Counted from the stretch's first letter, positions 15,106-26,575 are shown. The stretch is DNA of 26,575 bases from Purshia tridentata (GCA_003254885.1 QANT01003449.1:1-26575); one strand, 5' to 3'. The notes: a model not told the origin generated them from the letters alone. Made by a program: numbers and translations.

Positions 15106-18100
15106 TCAGTCTTGTTCATCCACTTCATGAAAAGGCAATGGTACTGTTTTAACTGCTCTAAACTTGCCTGCATTATTTAGATGCTCATTCTCCAACCTGG
15201 ACCATTGCAACAAATTGTTCATTAGAGCTACAGAATAGGGTATATTTTCAGTTTCATGTTAGTTTTCTGCATATGGCTGCACATGTACACGGATAAGAAT
15301 TATAATCACTGAGATTTGGGGGATTTGATATTTTACCTGAAAAAGTTCCACAGCCCTCTTCTAATGACTTCAAGGGCTGCTAAGAATAGCCCAGTTACTC
15401 TGTAGTCTACATGTCCAAAACTTGAGTGAAGAACAGTTTGCAACCAAGCTAGCCTGAGAATAAGGTTAAGTCCCTGCATATAACATCCAAAATAGTGCTC
15501 AACACCGGATTCGGAAACTGTCAAACTGAGAAGACCTAAACTGTAACCTAGAAAGAAAAGGCAGAAATTGATTCTATGATGCATGCGTACAGTCTCAGAC
15601 AACATCTACTTCTTTGTTGACATATTGTCTTCTGTGAATTAGACTGGGAGAATCTTCTTTTATAATGGCATGCATTATCAGAATTTTGTTTTAAGAATTG
15701 TTCATTATCCAATTTGACTTTTTATCTTGATCATTTTCAAGATGCTAATATCTAGTGGTTGGATAATCACAGTTCAGTAAGTTTGTCAGAGACTAACTTG
15801 GGTACCAAACTACCAATTGTATGCCAATGGCCCTTAGACTCTTTAAACTTTCCTGAACTAACAAAGAGAGAGAGGGCCATGACATATACCATGGAGAAGT
15901 AGTAAATGATCTTTCGGCGAAGCATTAATTCATTCCTAAGCAAAGGATTCTTGGAATTCGTTTGTAGCAAACCCCAATCCTTTACAAAGTCCCAATACAA
16001 TTGGTACACTGTTGCAAAAGTTGACATGACCACAACAAGACAGAGCCATCCAACACTCCTTTCTTTCTCATAAGCCACTTTAACTCCTGCTGCTAACATG
16101 GCTGATACATACTTGCCTAGATTGACAAGGTGGCTTGTCTGTCCCTCATCAAACCACCGCCGAGCACACTGCAAATAAGATTAGGCAAATATCTTTGTCA
16201 GATTATGTTTGAGTCCAATGAAGAAAAAAAGACAATAAAGATCAAAGCAAAGAGCAACAGAGCCTAGCAGTATACCTGCATTGCTCTCCAGTAATAGGGT
16301 AGAAAGGACACGGCATAAGCAAGATCTCGGTAATGCCCTGCCCTCATGCAATAACCATAGTCCTGAGTTTTGTAGCTCCCAGTTATGTAGTAACATGCCA
16401 CATACTCAAGATTCCTAAGCATTGGAACCTATTGAATATAATAAAGCTATTGTTATGATAAATTAGAAAAGTTAATGATTTGAGGAACTCCAATAGGTTT
16501 CAGTGCTCAACAATACCTGACTACAAAGTTGATCTGCCATGAAGAAGTCCAGCATGACAACCTGCTCACAGCAAACACAAATCAATTAGGCACATAATAT
16601 GAATGGTATATAATATGTTTTCAGCTACTGATCAAGGTGTCTGTATAGATCATGATTGCTTTTAAGTTGGAGATATGCAGTACCTTGTACAGGGGTGACA
16701 AAATGATATTTCTTATCACACGAAGAAGGCGGTAACGGCTTGATCTGTAGATGATGTTGAAGGGGCACACAAGTAATAGTAGAAGCATCTGCACATTTAG
16801 AAGAAAGTTAGAACAACTGATGACTAATTTTGGCCTTCCACTTTTACTTTATTATGTCATGAGTTGAAGAATTTACCAATAAAAGAAGGCCAGGGATTGC
16901 TTGAACTTGGGTGTATGAATAACCTTTTGTTAGCAATGACAAATGAACAAACATGACCCCCACTACAACAGTCATGGATGTGGTACAGATCAAGAACACA
17001 TCTCTATACTTAAGCTCCAACATCGGGGACAGTTCAAAGATAAAGCTGTAATTTATCCGAGTCTTTCTCCATGCAAAAATGTTGCAACCATACAGGAAGA
17101 AGTGTAGAAACAGTAGGCTGAACATGCTGCAAAACCATAAGTCTGTTTCTTTAGCTTCCTTGTTTACACTTTATATCCAATTTCTACATTCTTAATTAAG
17201 GCTTGAAGAAAAATGGTCCTAGAAGAAATTTATTGCAGCAATAGTACTTGCCTGAGTACAGGGTAGGCAGTTTCCATGTAGACTGAATGTGGCTGCCGTC
17301 TGTACAGCCCCGTGATATGAGCCATAATGACATATCCGGCAAAGAGTGCGATAAAACACCCGGAAAATAGACCTGATTGATTACAACTAAAGAAGATTAG
17401 TCACTTCTTATGCAATCCCAGTTATTACATATTACAGAATTTCAGTCAGATGAAGAAAATTCCTCAAATTAGGATCTGGGTTCATGGTTGAGTACCTAGT
17501 TATTGCAGTTCAATGTGTAACAAATTATTGGAAGCTAAACATACTTATGAGTTAATTTTACTATGCCATGTATGAGGAAGAGGGGTTTACAATGTTATGT
17601 TTCAAATTTTTTATGTTCCACTTCCTTTTCTGCTAGACAATAATGAAAGATTGAGGTGTGTGTGTCTATCACACAAGTCCTGCATAAGTACTTCACTCAT
17701 TTAGGAAGTGTCCATGCTGCTAGTCTGGCACCACACTGAGGAAACAAAATAGTGCTACCCTCTAGGTGTTGATGGGCCTTTTAAGGTTCAACCTTTGTAC
17801 GATAAAAAATTTGTCCCAAAGAAAACAATGGGTTAGCATGGGACCTGTGCTTTATTGTCCACCCAAAAAAGGTAAGCACTGTCCTAGTTATATTTCCAAG
17901 CGTAGTGGCCTAATGGGTCCATGCTTATGTTTCTTAAATCTTATTATCTGGCCACAAAATGAACATACTTTAAGCGTAAAGTTGTTAAAGAAAAACCACT
18001 TGGGTATTTTAATTTATGATTTCATATTATTGTTCATCATAATTTGTAATTTAAACTGGCGTGGACTTACCAATGAAGAATGTTACAGTGTGTGATTCTT

Positions 18101-18621
18101 TACGCTGATGTGGTTTAAGGTATTTCATGGCCTTCCTTCGGTCTTCTTCAGCAAAGTGTTTGATAAATAGTTCCTCAACTTCATCTGCTAGATTCATCAC
18201 CTGTCATTTCTGAAACTAATAAGCAAAGACTACTGGTTGACAAATTTGCTTTTTTTTTTTGGATTTATGTGTCAGACAAGCATGTCTATGTTCGATTTAT
18301 ATATGAATGTTAATGGCATCCATTGTGCAGTCACGAAGTAAAGGATCAATGGCCACTTGACTTTGTCGGCAAATATTTGGATGAAATGATAAGTGGTGGC
18401 CAACATCTGAACATGATCCAACCATAATATCATCCAAAAAATGTTCACAGAAATTAGATATTTACTTAGCAGTCTAAAACTTGGCTTAGTCAAGTACCTT
18501 ATCTGAGCTGTTGAAATAGGAACTCTCAACCACTCTTAGATAAATAGGAAGAACTTGTTTTCCAGTGACCTGAAAAACCCCCAAAAAAGAACAAAAAATT
18601 AAAAAAAAAAAAAAAAAAAAN

Positions 18622-18652
<31 letters not shown>

Positions 18653-20422
18653 CTTTTTATTACATAATCAAATCAAAGTGCAATTCTTGAAAGGAAGTTA
18701 AAGTCATGCATTTACTTACTTTGTCAAACTTCTTTAAAATCTTTATAAAAGCAAGCATGTTCAAGTTCCTGAAATCATTAGTATTGTGGACAACACGTAA
18801 GCTTTTCTGCCTCATCAAAATAAATTCAAATACGTAATAACAACAAGATTGTTTACTTTTTGAAGCTTGAAAATTTATACTTCTAAGAATGATGTATACC
18901 TGTAAGTTTTGAGATATCCCAACCCTTTATAGAGCTCAATGAATGCTCCTTTGATCATCTTATCGGCGTGATGCAACTTGGTTTTGTTGATGTGAAGCTT
19001 ACTGCCTTCTGAACTACATTTCTTTGAAGACTGGTTGACCACATCTTCCCACACTAAATAACTGATTGCTGAGAAGGTGCGCGAAGGGTTTGTCAGAGGA
19101 ATGTTTAACTTCAAGTTCTTCCCTTGGCAATTGAAAGACCTACTTGAGACAGTCCTCAATTTCCCTATATCCTCACTTTTCATCCTCAGTGGTTTTCCCA
19201 GTTCACCTGATATTGACTCTTCTGTGTATGCCACTTCATTTTTGTCTAAGTCATCTGTGCAGTCTTGCAACTGTTCCCGCTCTGTTTTGTCCTTTACAGA
19301 GTCTTCCTCTGTATCCAACAATTTGGTTCCAACAAGTCATCAGAAACTAACTATAGACCATCAATTTTTGGTTTCAATGGTATGATACTAGAAATTAGCA
19401 ACATATATAAATTCAAGAAAATTTTGCCTAGGAGGGAGTCTGTGTTGCCATAAATTCAAGAAGTGATGGGACCCTGAAGTGAAGCTTTTATTACTGGGAA
19501 TTGACATTTTATTAACTACTGAATTAAAGCAAACTAGAAAAAAATATACCTGGGAAATATGCCAAAATGCATAATATAAAGACGTGGGTTAGTCTGTATA
19601 TATGCATGCATGTCAAAAATGTTGTATCTTATACACTACATAGAAAAATTATTACATAACTATGTCTAAGAATGAATCATGACTCTCCTTAAGTTGGCCA
19701 AAACAGGTCAATTTAAGTTGGTGTGCATTTTGTGGCTCATTTTGATTGCAAATTAAGAAAACTTGAAATGTATATACATACCAGATGAGAAGGTGCATGA
19801 TATAGAGGCATATTCCTTCGAGTCCTGTGCAGATGCTCCTTTGCCGCGCTGTTGCTTGAAAGCAGTTTTGAGCTCAATGAGTATATCCATCTGTTTCCTC
19901 AAGGACTCCCCTCTATCCATGAACTCTTTCTCCTTTGTTTTGTAAAACTGATTCACCTTGTTGAGTTGAAGGTCCAAGCAAGCAAAAAACTCTATTGCAG
20001 CATCAGTGTCAGCAAATTGCTCCAACAGTTCAGTCTCATACATGTCTCCCTTACTTGCAGATGAGGCAAGCTTCTTGTGAACCTGATATATACATATGAA
20101 ATTACAGTTAGTATCAGAAAAATGAACATAAAAATATGAAAGAATAGAGAGAGAGAGAGATGAAGAGAGAATGAGTGACTACATGTATGAGTTCATGTTC
20201 TCTATGTTGATGGCCAAATAAAGAGAAATTCTTTATAGAAGTGAAGAGGGTGTTGGATAAAGAGCTATTCTGGTGCTTAGTAGGTGTGTTGTTGTTGTTG
20301 TTGTTGTTAGTGTCAAGGAGATGGATTTTTTTGAGGTCCTTCTTGAGTTGCCAGTAATCCACAAATGCATCTTTCCATTCCGGGACTAGTTGTCCCTCAA
20401 ACTGCTTAGAGAACTTCACCAT
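15106..20422 (-). CDS. PHO1;H1: PHO1-family SPX-EXS phosphate exporter, probable PHO1;H1 orthologue, 14 exons
   Basis: Minus-strand exons: 20422-20183, 20082-19782, 19308-18900, 18768-18720, 18569-18498, 18200-18071, 17372-17252, 17126-16877, 16788-16684, 16561-16517, 16428-16276, 16168-15890, 15473-15337, 15196-15106. They give 793 aa with phases closing throughout; PHO1 proteins are ~780 aa. The start [16 protein letters not shown] is the family start. The SPX domain (~1-335) has the N-terminal helix pair, a poly-Asn insert, [18 protein letters not shown], a Lys-rich FYKTKEKEF helix, and [12 protein letters not shown] as the inositol-pyrophosphate-binding surface. From ~400 come several membrane segments (exons 7-9), then the EXS domain (~575-780), with [34 protein letters not shown] and [17 protein letters not shown]1 proteins export phosphate to the apoplast and load xylem. 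Intron 7 has a GC donor. The PHO1;H1 name rests on gene order and N-terminal similarity. Confidence 0.94.
17250..17251 (-). other. GC 5' splice site of PHO1 intron 7 (GC-AG intron)
   Basis: On the minus strand, exon 7 ends CTCAG and the intron begins GCAAGT. Intron 7 (17251-17127) therefore has a GC rather than GT donor in an otherwise perfect CAG/GCAAGT context. The split Ser codon AG+C, followed by MFSLLFLHF, joins correctly. The nearest GT (GTACTA, 4 bases on) would shift the frame. GC-AG introns make up around 1% of plant introns. Confidence 0.85.
18601..18650. repeat. 50-bp poly(A) run containing one N, in PHO1 intron 4
   Basis: All bases are A except an N at 18621, so the true length is uncertain (sequencing slippage or a closed gap). 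Read on the gene's strand it is a poly(T) tract ending 31 bases before the exon 5 acceptor at 18569, inside the 150-bp intron 18719-18570. It extends the polypyrimidine tract of that acceptor. Confidence 0.9.
20287..20309 (-). repeat. AAC triplet repeat coding poly-Asn in the SPX domain
   Basis: A GTT run on the + strand (AAC on the coding strand) encodes seven Asn residues in a row after KIHLLDT in PHO1 exon 1. It sits in the variable loop between the first SPX helices, where PHO1 proteins differ in length, so length changes here are likely tolerated. Confidence 0.85.
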
Positions 20423-21749
20423 GTTCTCCTCTCTTTGCTGAGCTTTAAGTTGAGCAGAGAGAGAAGTAGGAAGAAGAGTTACCTCTTCCACTTGTATATG
20501 ATTTGTGTAGCCTTGTGAGTGTTCAATGGAAGCCCATGAAGACATTATTTATGGGGTTGGGAAAAAGGAATTTTGATTGATGTGCTCGTACCGATGCTCA
20601 AGAGCACATTCTAAAATATCCTTTTTGCACTTATACCATCCTATGCTCCTCCACTTGGAAGTTGAAAGGTATAGTGGCCAGCTTCGCCGGAAAGTTACAA
20701 AACCACCACCGGATGCTGCTATCACTTCTCAGCTAATATGTGCTTATGAATATTTTGAAAGCCTTGGAATTTAAAGTGGTAGAGGGTGGGACCAACTTAC
20801 CTAATTCAATTCAAAATATATACATGTGAAGGAATTTAGGTACAATAATATTTTACTTACCACATTTTTATATCACCACTTTATGTGTTATTATTTGACT
20901 GTACATGGTTCTTTTTTTTTTTTCTTTTTGCGTTTTTGTTTTTATTTTTTAGTGTATGATATTCAATGCATAAATGCGATGTAAGTGTATCCGTAAAACT
21001 AGTTATATGAATTGTAGTATAAAAATATGGTAAGTATAGCATTACTCAATTTAACTATCCAATTTTAAACTAATTGGCAATAGGTGATTGAATAATCCAA
21101 GAACTTATAAAATCTTATGCAAAACTCTAAATTATGGGACAACACTCCACATCATTTGTCATTTATGAGATTTTTTGCTTTTTAATATGAGGATGGGGAA
21201 ATCGATCTTGAGACCTCTCCAATATTATGGAGAGAAATACAACGAATTACTAAACCAAACATAGGCTAGTTGGTGTTGTTTAAAGAAAACTAGCAAAGTT
21301 TTTATTTTATTTTTTGTGTGAAAAATATAGTATATTTAATTGCCTTCTAATTTACTACTAAAAACCCTCTGTTTTACAACTAGTGTGCTTATTATGAAAA
21401 GGTACTTTAGACATTTGGTAAGCAGTGCCCCGTAAGTAAGTCAAGAGCTGCTTATTTGTGAAAGTGAAGCTTACTGGCTAAAGTATTTATAAGCACACAA
21501 AGATCACCTCTAATTAGACCAGCCTGATTTCCACTAATTTGAAGATAACTCAAAAGTTTGAATTATCTGTCATGCCTTTCATTAAGCAACCAATACTTTT
21601 GTTTGCAGTATAAAGGAGAGACTAGAGATCATATTATGATATATATGCTGCATTAGGCTCAAAAAAGAAGATCACCAAGATCATAAAAAATTAATTCATT
21701 AATGTGTAACAGTAAACCTCCAAATTCAGAGTAGGCTTTTGGGTGGTAT

Positions 21750-21757
21750 GCATATAC
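21750..21757. promoter_or_regulatory. P1BS-like site (GCATATAC), possible PHR1 target upstream of PHO1
   Basis: GCATATAC matches the palindromic PHR1 binding consensus GNATATNC. It lies 1,328 bases upstream of the PHO1 start codon and is the only match I found in 20423-22577. Arabidopsis PHO1;H1 is known to respond to phosphate starvation through PHR1. In DNA this AT-rich a chance match is expected about every 3 kb, so the evidence is weak. Confidence 0.3.
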
Positions 21758-22498
21758 GCCAAAATTGGATCTTTTTCAAATTAATTATGTATTTGTTTAA
21801 GATGAAAAGTAAATAGTAGATGAAAATTATAAGTATATGAATATGAACCCATTATTAAACCATCCCACGTATGCTTATTGGACTACTCCAAGTCGAAAAG
21901 GTGCTTTAGCTATATGTTCCATGAAATGCATGTAAAATAAAAAAATAAAAAAATGTAAAACAACAATATTACACGTACATCATAATTGTGGAACTATCTT
22001 TTTAGACATTTTATAAATATTTTTTTGCCACCACTTTCTTTTTTATTTTAAAAATAATTGAATTGAACTTGGGAAAATGAATAGTGTAGGACCAATTGAT
22101 TATCGGTTAAGTGAATTCTTGTTTAGAATATAGTTCAAATTGGACAATCTGATAATGAAATATACCACATATATATTACCCATGTGTGTGTTTATACAAG
22201 TAAGTGGTTGTGGTTCTAGTAGGCAATGGTGGTGATTGTAAAAATATATATGATATAATGTTCTATTCGTTTGTTCTAAATCCACTCATCAATTGGCAAC
22301 TTGTCAACATGACCAGATCGACCTTCCACCAAGAAAACCAAAAAAAAAGATCCATGGCCGCTAGCTGCCCTGTTCCTGGCCCTAGCTGCTATTATCTTTT
22401 TTATCGTTTTTTCTTCCTACACATTGATTGCAGTTTGGTTGTGGAAAATTGACAGCGTGACTGAAAAGATACCCCTATTATTTTTTTTCACATCCGTA

Positions 22499-22526
22499 CT
22501 CTCTCTATCTCGCTCTCTCTCTCTCC
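22499..22526. repeat. CT microsatellite
   Basis: An interrupted CT run (CTCTCTCTATCTCGCTCTCTC and onward) just upstream of the hAT-like element. No gene is associated with it. Confidence 0.8.
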
Positions 22527-22577
22527 TATCTTGTTGCATTCATATGTATGGGCCCTTGTGTAGGAGACCAATACAGT

Positions 22578-23261
22578 TAGGGGTGAGCGTGATGCGGTTT
22601 GGTGTGGTATGTGTGTAAAACCATGCGACATGCTGTAAATACATAAATGGTGTGGTTCGGTGCATTGCACCGTAAAAATTATAGAAAAACCATACTAAAC
22701 CAAACCTTATAAGGTTACGGTTTGGTTCAGTGTTACGGGTGAACAATTAAGCCTATACACAATTCGATATGTTTTTGAGCATTTTTTAGCCCAAATATGT
22801 TTTTGAGCAATTTTTTAGCCTAAATTAGAAAATACTAACAACTAAAAAAGTAACAAGTACATGTAATACACTAATACAAAGTCCAAAGTCTAAATTTCAA
22901 ATTCCAAATATGTTTAATAGTGTTTAATAATTTATAGTTTCCACTCTCCGAATTCCAATCCAATCAAAAGTCCAAAAGAAATTAAACAATAAACTATAAA
23001 TATAATCCATACATAATGTTTTTGGTCACTTTTTAATTTAAAATCATATATAAACCATATATATATTTAGAAAATTATAAATACGGTGCGGTTTGGTTTG
23101 CCTGGTTTTATTAGGTGTAAAATCGGCACCTACACTTATTAAAGACGGTTTGGTTCGATTCTTGTAACGGTGTTTGACCAAAAAAATTAATACGGTTTTT
23201 TACGATTTTTTTAGGGGCGGTTGGTTCGGTCCCGTGGTTTTACAATGAAAATGCCCAACCT
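22578..23261. mobile_element. Probable non-autonomous hAT-like element
   Basis: The left end TAGGGGTGAGC and the right end (complement AGGTTGGGCATT) both resemble the TAGGGGTGGGCA-type termini of plant hAT elements. The inside is full of GCGGTTTGG, GGTTCGGT and TTTGGTTCGG repeats on both sides of an AT-rich core, a composition common in this group of small plant transposons. No transposase frame is present. The ~684-bp span is approximate, and no matching 8-bp target duplication was found (AATACAGT on the left, TTCATCAA on the right), so one end may be misplaced or eroded. Confidence 0.5.
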
Positions 23262-25598
23262 TCATCAACTGTTTCCTCATCTGAAAAATAAATTAAAGAA
23301 TGTAGTCAATTGTCATAACAGTCGATATTCTTTCTTATACAAAAAAATGATACTAATATTTCTTGGTATAAATAAACATGTTTTTGTCCCTTTACAAATG
23401 TTATAATTTTATATAGTTAATTTAGAACATTCATCTTATGAAGTTTTTATTGGAAAGTGTGTAATTCAGATTAACTGTACTATAAAGTCTATAACAATAT
23501 AGTATATTCAACTAAAAATTTTACTTATTGGAAGCTGGTTAATTAAATTTTTTAAAATTGAGAGACAAAAATTTAAAGCCTTAAAGGGAGGGGAATAAAA
23601 GGGTACCCCAGAAATCTAAGGTTCTAGGCATATATATAGAGAAAGCCAATGAGAAGCCATGAAATTGATGATCTGATTCGGATGGCATATTTGGGTGCTC
23701 CCTTGCAGACCGACCCAACTCATGTCTCTGTCCTTTCCCTCCCTCCCTTCGTTTAATTACATTATCATATATATCTTTTTACTCTGCCTGGTTAATTTAA
23801 TTACCAAAAGTAAAAAAATTTAAAAAAATTGACCCACATAATATATATATATATATTATTTACTATAATAGGGTAGAACACACTAGTACACTTTTCATCA
23901 CTTAAATATGGTCAATGAAATTAGGATTAATTACTTTTTACCTTTTTATGACAGTGCCGTTAATTTTAGTTAATCAACTAAAGCATTTGCGCAATTGTTT
24001 AGATTATACTCTCTTTTTATCTCTCTTTTTATATTCAGAAAAATACTAGCTGAGGTTAATCGATGGGGTTAACAATTTTTCACCTTATAATTTATTCATC
24101 CCACGCACATGTGTTGTTAATCCTCATCAGCCTATAGAGCATTTCTGACCATTATTCAAAAAGGCAATATCTTTAGAAGATCCATCATATCAAACAAAAA
24201 CTGAGTGAACATTGATGGGTTTGATGAACGTATTCATTATATATTTTCAATTTTTCATGCTGAGCTCATCAGTCTATATATGTCGTAGATAAAATGTTCC
24301 CACAATCGAGAATGAGATGCCACTCTTCAATTATACACACCTGTATACCTAGATAATAACACAATTAATATTATGCATGCAATTAATAAATAAAGAAATT
24401 GATGAGTAAGATCGACGATCGATTCTAGGCATACGATTCTTGTTTATGGTTCTGAAAATGCCCTGAAAATCAATCATGTTAAATAAGAATATCCTCCCAA
24501 ATTTAGTGAAAAAATAATTCACATGTTGTCTCCTTTAATATAGCTTGAAAACTCATTGATGATGATTCAATGAAGGCATATACTTTAATGCTTACTAATA
24601 ATGGTTCTATCCTCTGAGAGGGGTGGCCATAAATAATAGTACTAGCTAGCCAGATTAAACCATATCCACCATGGATTTTCTGCTAGTATATGCTTTACTT
24701 TGCATCTTGCATGCATGCATGCCTTATCATCCCTTGATTTTGGAATGGCAGGTAACCGATTTTGATTCTCCCAAACGTGCTCAGAACCATCTATGTTTTC
24801 TAGCTAGCTAGCCAGTCTTTTGGAGGTTGTTTGGAGAATAGGAAAGTGGGGATCATGGAAAGTTTGATATGGATATATATGAAATGTAACTAAATGAACT
24901 GGTACCATTTGTCGGGCATTACGTTTATCCATACTAAAATTTCTTCTTGTCAGACAGTCTAATATATAAGAATCATAAGATCATAGTCAAATTATCTAAT
25001 AAAAGAATATTATTTTTAAAATATATATATAGTCGGCCAAATAATACTTTTGATCCCTATACTTTTAAATTTAAATCGTTAACTTCTTTTAAATTGATGA
25101 TGGAAAATCCAACTTGTAAAGCACATGAGTACATAGCATTTCGGACCTCTTACGTACTCTAGCAACTTGGATGCCTATACCCGACATTGAACACAATCAA
25201 TTTGGAAACACAAGAAGTTTAATTAATTAACATCAAACTGAATATTTTAAATAACGAGTAAGGGCATAAATAGACATTTAGGTGGAAATATCCAAAGTGT
25301 CACTTAAGTACAAAGTACATGCTTTCACATTAAATTTTTTATCAATAATTTAAACGTTGTTAATTATTTGAACTTAATTGTTATCCTATAGAAAATACAA
25401 GACCAAAATTGTCAAAAATAAAAGTATAGGATTAAAGTGAAAATTTCGTACAAAATGTGATTCGGCCTATAAAGTCTTGTACATAAAGGAATTCATTAAT
25501 TGTTAGGTAGACACGCAGTCCTACATGGACTAAAAACTAATTGCTTGGCTGACTTGGATTATATTCTTCATGTTTGATCGATCAGGATCATTATCTTC
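23262..25598. other. AT-rich intergenic DNA, no gene seen
   Basis: No exon chain, RNA gene or transposon ends were recognised on either strand. Simple sequences include AT runs near 23838-23856 and 25018-25030, GCATGCATGCATGC near 24709 and TAGCTAGCTAGC near 24800. The 71-codon open frame at 24947-25162 has no recognisable content. Confidence 0.65.
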
Positions 25599-25830
25599 CA
25601 GAGTGTTGGAAAGGAAGATAATGGAAATATGGTCAATCAGATTCTTTCACTAGCAATTTTTAATCCAATGAATTAGTACCATATGTCGCCCCAATTTTTA
25701 AATTGGGTTATGCACAGAGTGTTGGAAAGGAAGATAATGCAAATATGGTCAATCAGATTCTTTCACTAGCAATTTTTAATCCAATGAATTAGTTCCATAT
25801 GTCGCCCCAATTTTTAAATTGGGTTATGCA
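25599..25830. repeat. 116-bp tandem duplication, near identical
   Basis: Two head-to-tail copies, 25599-25714 and 25715-25830, each begin CAGAGTGTTGGAAAGG and end GGGTTATGCA. Only two base differences were found (AATGGAAAT/AATGCAAAT and AGTACCA/AGTTCCA). Each copy contains the near-palindrome CCAATTTTTAAATTGG. The high identity points to a recent event. No open frame runs through it. Confidence 0.95.
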
Positions 25831-26132
25831 GTATATTATTAGATTATACTTGTATTTAAAGGAATATAATTGAACAGAGAAAGCCATATGCTAACACAAA
25901 GTACTTAACTGGTTTTGTGTAATAGTTGCTTTTTTTTTTTTGGTTGTAATATAATAGTTGCTTTAATCCAATGAAAAGACAAAGATATCGATTTTAGTAA
26001 ATTAGAAAAAACACCTCCTAACTCATATTTATCCGATTAAAACCCATGTCTTCTTTTTCGTGTGTAATTAGACCCTTTGACCAATTGCCAACTCATTCAC
26101 TTTCTATATATATTTTTTTCTCTAGTCAATAT
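25831..26132. other. AT-rich intergenic DNA
   Basis: Contains two nearby copies of AATAGTTGCTTT (25921 and about 25953) around a T-rich tract. No gene or RNA was recognised. Confidence 0.6.
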
Positions 26133-26575
26133 TAGGGGTGTACAAATATACCAAAAATCTGCTTACCGATCCGATCCGATCTACAATTTGTGGATCGGAT
26201 ATATGGATATCAATATTAAAAACCACAGATATATCCGATTCGATCCGCAAATTATATATGTTAAATTTTTATATAGTATATATATGTTTGTATATGTTTA
26301 ATTCATATTATAGAGTAAATCAAAGCCCCTATTATAGTTTATAATNTTATAAACTATTTATGTTACTATATAGTTTAAGTTTAGAGTATTTTAAATTAGT
26401 TTAACAATGAAATCTATTATAAAAATTATAAATATATATATATATAGTTTAGGAATACTAGAAAATAAAAACTTGTTATGTTTGAGGCTTGTCTTAATTT
26501 TTGAAATTCATGTTGTGTAACTATTGAATTAATTTGAGATATGATTTTTATGTTGTGTAATTGCTAAATAATTTT
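26133..26575. mobile_element. Possible hAT-like element, left end only (runs off the window)
   Basis: TAGGGGTGTACAAATA at 26133 matches a frequent terminus of plant hAT-type elements. It is followed by ATCCGATCCGATC-type repeats in both orientations (GGATCGGATAT, ATCCGATTCGATCC), a typical sub-terminal pattern. The rest is AT-rich with an N at 26346. The right end lies outside the window, so no inverted repeat or target duplication can be checked. Confidence 0.4.

Larger units (their letters stand above)
20423..22577. other. PHO1 upstream region and intergenic DNA
   Basis: The region holds the presumed PHO1 promoter on the minus strand. CATAAATAA (20553-20545) and GGTATAAGTG (around 20637-20628) are two TATA-like candidates. 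An in-frame ATG at 20545 has no stop before the family start at 20422. A P1BS-type site lies at 21750 and a CT microsatellite at 22499-22526. The remaining DNA is AT-rich with no recognisable gene. Confidence 0.55.

Noticed and set aside
18272..18529. 85-codon minus-strand open frame
   Set aside because: It is mostly PHO1 intron 5 plus the end of exon 5 in another frame.
20577..20774. 65-codon plus-strand open frame next to PHO1
   Set aside because: It lies in the presumed PHO1 promoter with no family content or splice partners.
21835..21850. Second P1BS site at GAATATGA
   Set aside because: The last base does not fit GNATATNC; GAATATAG near 22125 fails likewise.

Overview
The window is nuclear DNA of a flowering plant, almost certainly a eudicot. 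The genes have GT-AG introns, the intergenic DNA is AT-rich with many AT and CT/GA microsatellites, and the four recognisable genes are plant families. No prokaryotic operon, CRISPR array, rRNA or convincing tRNA was seen. The species cannot be named from the sequence alone.

Layout: 1-5.6 kb is non-coding and holds a complete solo LTR (1751-2768) with a perfect 5-bp target duplication. A compact gene cluster runs from 5.6 to 20.4 kb. It contains (1) a TADA-type plastid tRNA adenosine deaminase on + (6077-11262, 4 exons, 1,493 aa); (2) a lysine-rich, GPI-anchored arabinogalactan protein on + (12051-13033, 2 exons, 276 aa); (3) a DNL/Zim17-type zinc-ribbon protein on - (14361-13281, 4 exons, 171 aa); (4) a PHO1-family SPX-EXS phosphate exporter on - (20422-15106, 14 exons, 793 aa). 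All four reading frames were followed through every exon junction and stay in phase. From 20.5 kb to the end the DNA is again non-coding, with two hAT-like element ends beginning TAGGGGTG (22578 and 26133), a recent 116-bp tandem duplication (25599-25830) and simple repeats.

The genes are not a pathway. TADA makes inosine-34 in plastid tRNA-Arg, the zinc ribbon is an organellar Hsp70-escort type protein, the AGP is a cell-surface proteoglycan, and PHO1 exports phosphate. Their order matches, from memory, Arabidopsis At1g68720 (TADA), At1g68725 (AGP19), At1g68730 (Zim17-type) and At1g68740 (PHO1;H1), so this is a conserved microsyntenic block. The two genes for organelle proteins both carry clusters of TGGGCY/AGCCCA 'site II' motifs upstream.

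I found no clearly new system. The most noteworthy points are the repeat-built N-terminal extension of TADA, with a fresh 82-residue tandem duplication; a GC-AG intron in PHO1; an in-frame AGP intron whose retention would remove the GPI anchor; the dated-looking solo LTR; and the young 116-bp duplication.
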